Assembly (NCBI GenBank): GCA_023229165.1
Contig: JALNZQ010000006.1
Span: 5,922 to 26,589, forward strand
From: Methanothrix sp.
Lineage (GTDB): Archaea > Halobacteriota > Methanosarcinia > Methanotrichales > Methanotrichaceae
Direction of reading: 5' to 3'
Length of the DNA stretch: 20,668 nucleotides
Shown here: positions 14,026 through 20,668 of the stretch, piece by piece
How the letters are laid out: each line of letters opens with the position of its first letter
Numbering within the stretch: position 1 is the first letter of the stretch
Translations under genes and position numbers: made by a program
Notes under the pieces: generated by a model
What the model was told of the DNA's origin: nothing
The model's input: the letters and a program-made list of their open reading frames with translations, nothing else
Database searches by the model: none

Positions 14026-15110
14026 AGGTCTCCGAGCATTACTGCTCTCGTCTTTAGCTGGGCCATTACCTCGTCTCTACTTGATCCCTGGGCCATTATG
14101 GACAGGATTGGATCATCTGCGGCGATTCGCGATCCCTTCCCGGGCACATCTGCTGTCCAGTCTCTGACCAGATCCTCCTTGATGGTCAGATCACGGGGGG
14201 CATAGATTATGATTCTGCCTGCTGTGCGGCGATACTCAGCTGGCCGCTTTGGCAGCCTTCCCGAAAAGGACTGGAGATGGGCCTGGAAGACATTGTCCCC
14301 GCCGGACAATTCCACCGTATCCAGGCTGCCCTGAAAGCGGCTATTGACCTCGACCACCACTGGGCCTTTTTCGGTGAGCAAAAAATCAACTCCATTGCTG
14401 CCCACGAGCCCCAGCTTCGCGATAATCTCTTCCGCCATCTGCCCTATGGCGCATTGGGGAGGAGCGAGGGGCGTGATGTTCCCGCTGTACCTGAATCCTT
14501 TCGCCCCGGCCCAGGAGAGGCCGATGAGTTGCTCGTTGACGGCAATGGCGCGCGCCTCGCAACCGTTCCCAATGACCGAGACGCTGGCGGGCCGGCCAAT
14601 GATCAGCTTCTGGGCGATGAGGCTTTCTCCTATGCCCCCCGGCGCTCCCAGGCGCTCATGCATTTGCAGCTCTGAGGGCCTCTGTACTATCCTGCATCCC
14701 ACTCCCCCTGCGCCCTTGCGCGGCTTGACAAGAAAGGGATAACTCAGATTATTTGCGACATCGACAAGCTGCGTCTTTATGAAGGGAAAGCCCTTCTCTT
14801 CCAGCCAGCTCGCCAGCCAGAGTTTATCTGAGACCTGAGCCGTTTTTTCGGGCGGGTTATTGAGCACAGGCACACCCCGGACAGACGCTTCTTCCAGGCC
14901 CGGTCCCAGGACGGCTGCATCCGGGTGAAACTTTTCCAAATAAAACGAAAGATGTGCTTCCGCTCCTTCGCGCGGCATTTTAGCCGTCTCTTTTGCCCAT
15001 CCGGCCAGGTCAACATCGCAGTAACAATCGACCGCGAAAACCTCATGGCCGGCCAGGCTAGCGGATTTGGCAATGTGTCTGATGTTGATGCCTATTACCA
15101 GTATTCTCAT
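14010..15110 (-). CDS. ATP-grasp domain carboligase-like protein
   Basis: 366-residue ATP-grasp enzyme, a fold that makes acyl-phosphate intermediates to join a carboxylate to an amine or thiol. It has an N-terminal pre-ATP-grasp Rossmann-like domain (MRILVIGINIRHIAKSASLA) and the ATP-binding strands PFLVKPRKGAGGVG (about residues 127-140). The Mg-binding segment GVDFLLTEKGPVVVEVNSRFQG, with the expected Glu and Asn, is about residues 240-261. The overall pattern matches the archaeal group of biotin-carboxylase-related predicted carboligases (COG2232-like) rather than a named purine or cofactor enzyme. It starts 5 bases after the trm56 stop and is probably co-transcribed. Substrates are unknown; coenzyme or cofactor modification is a guess only. 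Confidence 0.82.
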   Translation of the reverse strand: MRILVIGINIRHIAKSASLAGHEVFAVDCYCDVDLAGWAKETAKMPREGAEAHLSFYLEKFHPDAAVLGPGLEEASVRGVPVLNNPPEKTAQVSDKLWLASWLEEKGFPFIKTQLVDVANNLSYPFLVKPRKGAGGVGCRIVQRPSELQMHERLGAPGGIGESLIAQKLIIGRPASVSVIGNGCEARAIAVNEQLIGLSWAGAKGFRYSGNITPLAPPQCAIGQMAEEIIAKLGLVGSNGVDFLLTEKGPVVVEVNSRFQGSLDTVELSGGDNVFQAHLQSFSGRLPKRPAEYRRTAGRIIIYAPRDLTIKEDLVRDWTADVPGKGSRIAADDPILSIMAQGSSRDEVMAQLKTRAVMLGDLIKTK

Positions 15111-15115
15111 AGTGT

Positions 15116-15637
15116 TTATTCCGGATACAATACATGTTTTCCGTGAGGCGAGGGCACAATCTTAAGTCCTCCCTCAAATGCATCATGAAGCTCTCTGCCC
15201 ATGAAGAGCCGGTCCAGAAAGACCGCCAGCGCCGCCACCTCGGAATGGGGCTGGTTGCCCACGGCCACATTCCAGTCCGCCAGATCGTACATCTCGGCCG
15301 GAACCTTCTCTGCGCCCACAACTACCAGGATATTGTCACATTCGCGAATCTCGTCGATCACATCGGGCAGGTTGGAGCCGTACATGGTGAGGTGAACCAC
15401 CTTTCCTCCCGCCTCTTTCCAGCGTACAGTCTCTCCCTTCCATGAGACATCTGCCCGGAGGCAAAAGCTTCCTCCCCAGCGCTCTGCCACATCGGCCAGG
15501 CTCTCTTCCACGTGAGAGTCGCGCCCGGAGAGTAGCATCTCTTCCGCTCCAAAGGCCCTGGCCACCAGGCCAACATGGGTGGTGATCCTCTTGTCTCTCT
15601 CCGGCCGGTGGCCGATGCGCAAAACCACGACTCGCAT
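15116..15637 (-). CDS. trm56: tRNA (cytidine(56)-2'-O)-methyltransferase aTrm56
   Basis: 173-residue SPOUT-class methylase that 2'-O-methylates C56 in the T-loop of archaeal tRNAs using S-adenosylmethionine. The diagnostic N-terminal stretch RIGHRPERDKRITTHVGL (residues 7-24) and ARAFGAE are present, followed by the knot region LVVVGAEKVPAEMYDLADWNVAVGNQPHSEVAAL that binds the cofactor. The length matches the family. The only ATG in a sensible position is at 15635-15637; no good Shine-Dalgarno motif precedes it, so the message may be leaderless. It is divergent from the DHH protein gene and leads a pair with the ATP-grasp gene. This enzyme is an archaeal marker. Confidence 0.92.
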   Translation of the reverse strand: MRVVVLRIGHRPERDKRITTHVGLVARAFGAEEMLLSGRDSHVEESLADVAERWGGSFCLRADVSWKGETVRWKEAGGKVVHLTMYGSNLPDVIDEIRECDNILVVVGAEKVPAEMYDLADWNVAVGNQPHSEVAALAVFLDRLFMGRELHDAFEGGLKIVPSPHGKHVLYPE

Positions 15638-15747
15638 GGCCGCGGGAGGGCTGGCATCTTATTTAGTCTTAATTGGCCTCCTTTTTTTAGCGCCGTAGCC
15701 GGACCCTTGCAAAATAGCTAAATTCCAAAGGTGCGTCAATCTCCTGG

Positions 15748-17886
15748 ATGAACCTGTGCGAGATTTGTCGGGGCAAGGGCTACCTGGTGGTAGGAGAGAA
15801 GCCCTGTCCCAACTGCAGTGGCAGCGGAAAGACCGAGTCCATCTCTCTGGGAGAGGCAACGGACAAGGATATGAATGAGCTTATTGATAGCGGCTCCACG
15901 AAATGCAGCGTCTGCCAAGGCTCGGGCAAGATGCCGGTAACAGAGAGCTGCCCGACCTGCGCGGGCCTGGGACGCGAGTACCTGTGCGTAGTGTGTAAGT
16001 CCAAGCTTTCCAGCAAAAAGGAGCTATGTGAGCGCTGTGCCAAAAAGCCGCTAGTGCATATTCTCGATCCTGCTTGTGATGTCAGAGATGTCGTTATAGG
16101 CGAGATTTATCAGGGAAAGGTCAATGGCCTCGCCAGCTTTGGGGCCTTTGTGGATCTATCCGAGAGCGTAAGGGGCCTCGCCCACAACAAATACCTGAAG
16201 AGCAAGCCTGAGGTGGGCGACTGCATCTTCGTCACGGTGCGAAATATTCTAGCTAACGGCAATATCGAACTGGAGCCGGCCGAGCTGAAGGAGTACAACA
16301 CTATTGAGGTGGAAAAGGAGCTTCCTATATCCAAGACTGCAGATCTGCAAAAGTTGGTTGGAAAGCAGATCATGATCAAGGGAGAAGTCATCCAGGTCAA
16401 GCAGACGGGGGGCCCCACCATATTCACCATTGCGGACGATTGCGGACTGGTATTTTGTGCCGCATTTGAGCGGGCCGGCGTGCGGGCCTACGCCGATATC
16501 GACAACGAGATGATGGTGCGGGTCATCGGCGAGGTAAGCCTGCGCAACAATCAGGTGCAGGTCGAGATCAAGTCCATGAAGCGCCTTTGGGGTGGAGAGG
16601 CATCCAGCGTCAAGGAGCTGATTGAACAGGCGATTGACCGGCGCGCTGAACCCTCAGAGACCGAATTTCTGGTGAAAAGCGAGATCTTGACCCGGCTTCT
16701 CCCGGCCATGAAGCAAGTGGCCAAGGAGATTCGCCGGGCGGTTCTCAAGTCCCAGCCCATCGTAGTGCGCCATCACGCCGATGCCGACGGCATCACAGCG
16801 GCGGTAGCCATCGAGATGGCGATTTTGCCGCTCATCACGGAGGTAGGCGGGTCTGATGCAGAGTACCACAACTACCGGCGCGCCCCCAGCAAAGCGCCCT
16901 TTTACGAGCTGGAGGATGTGACCAAGGATCTGACCTATGCTCTGGAGGATCAGACCCGGCACGGCCAAAAGATGCCGCTCATCGTTTTGATGGACAACGG
17001 CTCCACGGAAGAAGATGTTCCGGCCATGCGTCAGGCTCAGGTCTACGGAATGGATATGCTGGTCGTCGATCACCATCATCCCCACAAGATTGTTGACCAG
17101 TATCTCATCGCTCATGTCAATCCAGCCCATCAGGGCGGCGACTTCGGCCTGACTACAGGCATGCTGGCCACAGAGATCGCCCGCATGATCTACCCCCCAG
17201 TGGAGAGCAAGATCAAGCACTTCCCTGCGGTCTCAGCAGTGGGCGACAGAAGCGAAGCGCCGGAAGCGGCTGCCTACATAAAGCTGGTCGAGGACAAGTA
17301 CAGCCGAGAGGATCTCAAGAAGGTTGCTCTGGCCTTGGACTACGAGGCGTTCTGGCAGCGCTTCAATGACGGGCGAGGGATGATAAACGACATTTTATGC
17401 CTGGGCCGGCTAGACCGGCACCAGAGGATAGTGGAGCTTCTGTGCGAGCAGGCCAACGCTGCGATTGACGAGCAGCTTCGCGCCTCTATGGGCAATGTGA
17501 AGAGCACAAAACTGCCCAATGGCATTATCATGAATGTGCTGGATGTGGAGAACTTCGCCCACAAGTTCACCTTCCCTCCGCCCGGCAAGACCTCAGGCGA
17601 GGTGCACGATAGACTCTGCAAAAAGTATGCAGGAAAGCCGGTAGTGACCATTGGCTACGGTCCGGACTTTGCCGTGCTGCGCAGTAAGGCCGTGAAAATG
17701 AATATTCCTAGAATGGTAAAAGAGCTGATGGAAGAGATTCCCAATGGCGGCGTCTCCGGAGGTGGCCACTTGGTGGTGGGATCAATCAAGTTCGTGGGCG
17801 GCATGAGAAAGGATGTGCTGGCAAAGCTTGCCGAGAAGATTGCCGCCTGCGGTGTGGACGAGGTGCCCGTCCCGAAAGGCGGATAG
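15748..17886 (+). CDS. DnaJ-zinc-finger/S1/OB/DHH phosphoesterase (archaeal RecJ-like)
   Basis: 712-residue multidomain nuclease-like protein. Domains in order: four CxxCxGxG-type repeats (C4/C7, C20/C23, C53/C56, C68/C71) as in the DnaJ zinc domain; an extra zinc ribbon (C80, C83, C94, C97); an S1 RNA-binding domain at ~115-178 (GEIYQGKVNGLASFGAFVDL); an OB fold at ~207-278 (IMIKGEVIQV); then a DHH domain with HHADADG (342-348), MDNGS (D416) and VVDHHHPH (439-446). It ends with a DHHA1-like GGGHLVVG near residue 690. Related archaeal proteins are single-strand nucleases or oligonucleotide phosphoesterases linked to replication, repair or RNA turnover. The metal-site motif has His-His where many RecJ proteins have a small residue before His. 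No ribosome-binding site is apparent; it may be leaderless. Exact nuclease specificity is unknown. Confidence 0.88.
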   Translation: MNLCEICRGKGYLVVGEKPCPNCSGSGKTESISLGEATDKDMNELIDSGSTKCSVCQGSGKMPVTESCPTCAGLGREYLCVVCKSKLSSKKELCERCAKKPLVHILDPACDVRDVVIGEIYQGKVNGLASFGAFVDLSESVRGLAHNKYLKSKPEVGDCIFVTVRNILANGNIELEPAELKEYNTIEVEKELPISKTADLQKLVGKQIMIKGEVIQVKQTGGPTIFTIADDCGLVFCAAFERAGVRAYADIDNEMMVRVIGEVSLRNNQVQVEIKSMKRLWGGEASSVKELIEQAIDRRAEPSETEFLVKSEILTRLLPAMKQVAKEIRRAVLKSQPIVVRHHADADGITAAVAIEMAILPLITEVGGSDAEYHNYRRAPSKAPFYELEDVTKDLTYALEDQTRHGQKMPLIVLMDNGSTEEDVPAMRQAQVYGMDMLVVDHHHPHKIVDQYLIAHVNPAHQGGDFGLTTGMLATEIARMIYPPVESKIKHFPAVSAVGDRSEAPEAAAYIKLVEDKYSREDLKKVALALDYEAFWQRFNDGRGMINDILCLGRLDRHQRIVELLCEQANAAIDEQLRASMGNVKSTKLPNGIIMNVLDVENFAHKFTFPPPGKTSGEVHDRLCKKYAGKPVVTIGYGPDFAVLRSKAVKMNIPRMVKELMEEIPNGGVSGGGHLVVGSIKFVGGMRKDVLAKLAEKIAACGVDEVPVPKGG

Positions 17887-17890
17887 ACGG

Positions 17891-17906
17891 CGGAACAAAG
17901 GTTCCG
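17891..17906 (+). terminator. Short GC hairpin after the DHH protein gene
   Basis: CGGAAC and GTTCCG form a 6-bp perfect stem with an AAAG loop, 5 bases after the stop codon at 17886. The following GGCGTCTTTCCTCT is pyrimidine-rich but lacks a clean T-run. Candidate terminator only. Confidence 0.4.
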
Positions 17907-18146
17907 GGCGTCTTTCCTCTATCGGCAATTGATCTTGCCGTGCTTTTTTGAAAGTGCTTTTTAAGGACGAGTCTATTTTGAAGCTCTGGCAGCCTGTTGC
18001 GCCAGGCATTAGCCTAAGCTCCTGGAAGAGTGGACGCATGGGTTTCGTGCAAAATGTACATATACATTAATGAGAGAATTAGTGAGTTTAATTAAAATCT
18101 AATTTCGCTATGTTAGTATATAACCTATAAAAAGCAGGAGATTTAA

Positions 18147-18773
18147 ATGTCCGGAATTAGAAGAAACTTTGCTGCAAGGCTGGCACTAATTCTGCTCTCA
18201 CTTGCATTGATTAGTGTTACGCTTTGCTCGGCAACTCTACAGATGACGGTGAATAACGGCCAGATCGTCCAGGTACAATTCCCGCAAAATGGGATGATTG
18301 TTGACATGGATGGCGTGGGTACGATAGGCAAGATAAGTCTGACATCTTTGCCAATAACGGCTGCAATTGATGGTGTGGGAAACATATTGCAGGCAAACGG
18401 ACAGGGAACGGTTTATTATTATGGGGATGGCAAGATAAAACAAATCGGAGACGTATATCTTTATTACTACGGCGAAGGCATGCTAAAACAGATCGCAGAC
18501 TTGTATTTATATTATTATGGTGATCGAAAGGCAAAGCAGATAGGAGACGTATATCTCTATTACTACGGCGAGGGCATGCTAAAACAGATCGCAGACTTAT
18601 ATTTATATTATTATGGGGATAGGAATTTAAAACAGATAGGAGACGTATATCTCTATTACTACGGTGATGGGAAGGTAAAACAGATTGGAGATATATACAT
18701 CTACTACTATGGAGATGGAAGCTTCAAAGAAACCTCAGGCTCCGACTCGCGGGTACAGCTATCAATCAGCTAG
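18147..18773 (+). CDS. Secreted tyrosine-rich repeat protein
   Basis: 208 residues; no family recognised. A signal peptide is clear: basic MSGIRRNFAAR, a hydrophobic core LALILLSLALISV, and a likely cut after CSA (residue 29). Residues 30-87 form a strand-rich linker with Gly-Asp turns (DMDGVG, AIDGVG). Residues 88-199 are seven tandem 16-residue units with consensus YLYYYGDGKVKQIGDV. Each unit is predicted as two short strands joined by a GDGK turn, suggesting a beta-solenoid or flat beta sheet with stacked tyrosines. There is no C-terminal membrane anchor. GGAG lies 6 bases before the ATG, and a strong terminator follows at 18831-18858, so it is a monocistronic unit. A structural cell-surface or extracellular role is inferred, not shown. 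Confidence 0.85.
   Translation: MSGIRRNFAARLALILLSLALISVTLCSATLQMTVNNGQIVQVQFPQNGMIVDMDGVGTIGKISLTSLPITAAIDGVGNILQANGQGTVYYYGDGKIKQIGDVYLYYYGEGMLKQIADLYLYYYGDRKAKQIGDVYLYYYGEGMLKQIADLYLYYYGDRNLKQIGDVYLYYYGDGKVKQIGDIYIYYYGDGSFKETSGSDSRVQLSIS
18408..18743 (+). repeat. Seven 48-bp coding tandem repeats with a nested 96-bp duplication
   Basis: The repeat units of the secreted protein are 48 bp each. Units at 18456-18551 and 18552-18647 form a two-unit (96 bp) tandem copy. The first halves of those copies differ at only three of 48 bases, all silent (Leu, Glu, Leu codons). The second halves differ more, mainly around the DRKAK versus DRNLK segment. This points to a recent internal duplication. 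Confidence 0.85.
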
Positions 18774-18830
18774 AAAGTAGGTGTTAGTTCCAAGAGATCT
18801 GGAATGACCTCGTCCATTCCGTCTTCCGAT

Positions 18831-18858
18831 GCCGGGCCTTTCTGCCTGGCTTTTTTTT
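18831..18858 (+). terminator. Strong intrinsic-type terminator behind the repeat protein
   Basis: GCCGGGC (18831-18837) and GCCTGGC (18844-18850) form a 7-bp stem with one G-T pair and a CTTTCT loop, followed directly by eight T residues (18851-18858). It lies 57 bases after the stop codon and 15 bases before the IS end. Confidence 0.75.
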
Positions 18859-18873
18859 GGCTGTTTTTGTTAT

Positions 18874-18887
18874 ATCCCACATTCCGC
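18874..18887 (+). repeat. Left terminal inverted repeat of the IS
   Basis: ATCCCACATTCCGC, exactly complementary to 20598-20611. Similarity continues inward in patches (TTC and C positions), giving an imperfect repeat of ~20-25 bp. Confidence 0.85.
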
Positions 18888-18980
18888 GCTTCGCATTCAA
18901 TACTCTGGTATTAGCCTCTGGTTAATATCGGAAAGATTTTTTAATAACATCTACCTAGCGCTTCCAAGAAGGGAAGTAGC

Positions 18981-20594
18981 ATGGAAATGGATGTCCAATC
19001 TTATTTGATAGGTCACCTTGGCATAGTTGCAGGCATATTCGACAAATTGAATATAGCGGAAGTAATCGATAGGATACTTCCCAAACGGGGGTCGCGAAAT
19101 CTCCTCCATTCAGTGATTATCAAGGCCATGATCCTGAATGGCTTGGGTTTCACGAGTCAGCGACTATACCTATTTCCCAACTTTTTCATGACGATTCCTA
19201 CAGAAAAGTTGCTTGGCAAAGACATCCTTCCAGCAGACCTCAATGATGATGTCGTTGGCAGGACACTTGACGCGATTTACGAATACGGTGCGACAGAGCT
19301 ATTCAATGAGATCTCTTTGCAGATCATGAGACAATTTTCCTTTGGGACTCAACGGATCCATGTAGATACTACGAACTTCAGCGTCTCTGGAAAATATGAG
19401 AATGATGCTCCAGACGGTACTGACTCGATCCAGATTACTTTTGGCCATGCCAAAGACGGTAGAATGGATCTGAAGAGGTTCGTTCTCGGCATGGTTACAA
19501 ATCAATTTGGTTTGCCGCTCTTTGTTAAAGCATACTCAGGAAATAAGTCAGATAAGAAGAGCATAATGGAAATGATCCAAAAAACGCAACATGCAATCGA
19601 TTTAGACGATGAGAGCTATTGGATTGCAGATAGCGCTTTGTACACTGAAGAAAATATCAAGCTACTGGGAACAGAAACAAAGTGGATTACGCACATACCT
19701 GCCACGGTAGCAGAAGCTCAAAGGCTACTTAACTCCAACTTAAATATGGTTCCTGGCAGTGATCCAAGATATGCTTTTTTCGCCACAGATATCATTTATG
19801 GTGATGTCCCTCAGCGTGCGGTTGTTGTTTGGTCTGAAGAAATGAAAAATAGGAACGAAAAAACATTCGAGAGAAAAATTGAAAAAGAGACGATTGAGTC
19901 CGAAAAAGATCTTAAAAAGCTAATGAGAAAAAAATTTGCCTGCGTACCGGACGCAGATAATGATTTGATATTATGGCAATCTGCGCACCCACATCATCAG
20001 CTCAAGAATGTGCAGGTCATGCCGGTCATGGAAAAAGCAGAAAAGAAACGAGGACGTCCAAAAAAAGATGAGCTTTTAAACGTGAGCTACATGATTGAAG
20101 GCGAGATAGAGCTCAACAAGGATGCTCTAATAGAAGCACGCAAAAACTTCGGCAAGTTTGTTTTAGCAAGCAATAAGGTTGATCTTGACCCAGAGGTCAT
20201 GCTAAATTATTACAAAGGACAGCAAGCGGTGGAACGCGGATTCCGATTCTTGAAGGATAAAAGCTTTCACGTTTCCGAGGTCTATCTCAAAAAAGAGGAG
20301 CGGATTGAAGCACTTTGCATGATCATGGTCCTGAGTCTTCTCATATATTCATTCGCTGAATGGAAGCTCAGGCAAGAACTCAAGGAGACAGAGCAGACCA
20401 TTCCTAATCAGCTAAATAAACCAACTCAGCAACCCACTATGCACTGGGTCTTTGAGATATTTATGGGCGTGATTGTATCGGCTATTACGGATGGTGGGAC
20501 GATCATCAAAACCATAGTTCATCTCAGTGAACCACAAATCACTATTCTCGAATTATTGGGTAGCGAGTGCAAAAAATATTATGGGATGAAGTGA
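18981..20594 (+). CDS. IS1634-family DDE transposase
   Basis: 537-residue transposase of the IS4 superfamily, which cuts and joins the element ends through a two-metal DDE active site. The candidate triad is D129 in RIHVDTTNFSV, D217 in YWIADSALY and E418 in YKGQQAVERGFRFLKD, the last matching the Y-R/K-E-K type signature. A basic KKRGRPKKDE segment (355-364) resembles an AT-hook. A Lys/Glu-rich insert (~288-320) lies between the second Asp and the Glu, as usual in this family. The frame is intact with no stops, so the copy may be active. Start ATG 18981 has GGGAAG nearby; ATG 18987 is an alternative. Base use is more AT-rich than the housekeeping genes nearby, consistent with mobile origin. 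Confidence 0.92.
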   Translation: MEMDVQSYLIGHLGIVAGIFDKLNIAEVIDRILPKRGSRNLLHSVIIKAMILNGLGFTSQRLYLFPNFFMTIPTEKLLGKDILPADLNDDVVGRTLDAIYEYGATELFNEISLQIMRQFSFGTQRIHVDTTNFSVSGKYENDAPDGTDSIQITFGHAKDGRMDLKRFVLGMVTNQFGLPLFVKAYSGNKSDKKSIMEMIQKTQHAIDLDDESYWIADSALYTEENIKLLGTETKWITHIPATVAEAQRLLNSNLNMVPGSDPRYAFFATDIIYGDVPQRAVVVWSEEMKNRNEKTFERKIEKETIESEKDLKKLMRKKFACVPDADNDLILWQSAHPHHQLKNVQVMPVMEKAEKKRGRPKKDELLNVSYMIEGEIELNKDALIEARKNFGKFVLASNKVDLDPEVMLNYYKGQQAVERGFRFLKDKSFHVSEVYLKKEERIEALCMIMVLSLLIYSFAEWKLRQELKETEQTIPNQLNKPTQQPTMHWVFEIFMGVIVSAITDGGTIIKTIVHLSEPQITILELLGSECKKYYGMK

Positions 20595-20597
20595 ATT

Positions 20598-20611
20598 GCG
20601 GAATGTGGGAT
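20598..20611 (-). repeat. Right terminal inverted repeat of the IS
   Basis: GCGGAATGTGGGAT, the exact complement of the left end at 18874-18887. It begins 4 bases after the transposase stop codon. The remaining 57 bases of the window are outside the element and show no feature. Confidence 0.85.
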
Positions 20612-20668
20612 GCTTTGCATGGACAATACTGTCCTCCAATAACTTGCATGTTGTCTTGCTTTCTCCTG

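Larger units (their letters stand above)
18874..20611 (+). mobile_element. Complete IS1634-like insertion sequence, about 1.74 kb
   Basis: The element is bounded by 14-bp perfect terminal inverted repeats and carries one full-length transposase gene. Size and single-ORF organisation fit the IS1634 branch of the IS4 superfamily. The flanking bases (GTTAT on the left, GCTTT on the right) do not form an obvious target-site duplication. Either the tips lie a base or two away from my boundaries, or the duplication has been lost. It sits just behind the terminator of the repeat-protein gene, a site where insertion does no damage. Confidence 0.85.

Noticed and set aside
16654..17220. 188-codon minus-strand ORF
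   Set aside because: Antisense shadow of the DHH domain of the RecJ-like gene; high-GC codon bias produces such open frames.
18408..18743. Possible CRISPR-like repeat array
   Set aside because: The 48-bp repeats are contiguous without spacers and keep one reading frame inside a secreted-protein gene.

Overview
The window looks like chromosomal DNA of a methanogenic archaeon. Pointers are a Tfx-family regulator, an aTrm56-type tRNA methylase, a geranylgeranyl reductase with its ferredoxin (ether-lipid saturation), an archaeal-length triosephosphate isomerase (222 residues), archaeal TATA-like elements and GGTG/GGAG ribosome-binding sites. Roughly even base composition with AT-rich spacers fits the Methanosarcinales, and I lean to a Methanothrix (Methanosaeta)-like acetoclast. 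That genus call is inference from gene content, not from a marker gene.

Layout. (1) 1-6,700, redox and nitrogen block: a Tfx-type regulator converges on a 917-residue, bacterial-style formate dehydrogenase alpha chain. Divergent from that is an orphan glutamate-synthase-small-chain-like flavoprotein. A ~500 bp spacer with a decayed reading frame and a long hairpin follows, then glutamate dehydrogenase on the minus strand. (2) 6,700-10,250: hisH-hisF (overlapping) and feoA on the plus strand, a convergent winged-helix regulator, an AT-rich spacer and an unrecognised 182-residue protein. (3) 10,300-13,700, minus strand: a ribbon-helix-helix protein followed by a thioredoxin-like protein, then tpiA, acylphosphatase, ferredoxin and geranylgeranyl reductase, the last four packed with 4-base overlaps or an 11-base gap. 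(4) 13,860-17,900: a possible 42-codon small gene, an ATP-grasp ligase and trm56 (minus strand), and divergently a large zinc-finger/S1/OB/DHH nuclease-like protein. (5) 17,900-20,668: a secreted protein made largely of 16-residue tyrosine-rich repeats, its terminator, and a complete IS1634-like insertion sequence with 14-bp terminal inverted repeats.

How the genes work together. tpiA to ggr forms the tightest unit: TIM interconverts GAP and DHAP (precursor of glycerol-1-phosphate), while the ferredoxin probably feeds electrons to the reductase that saturates archaeal lipid chains. HisH and HisF form the two-subunit imidazole-glycerol-phosphate synthase. GdhA assimilates ammonium. The formate dehydrogenase/flavoprotein pair looks like the raw material for a pyridine-nucleotide-linked formate enzyme.

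The least explained items are the tyrosine-repeat secreted protein with its recent internal 96-bp duplication, the FdhA/GltD-like divergent pair, the small Trp/Lys-rich ORF, the ribbon-helix-helix/thioredoxin pair, and the hairpin and gene remnant beside gdhA. I did not find a CRISPR array, a tRNA or an rRNA.
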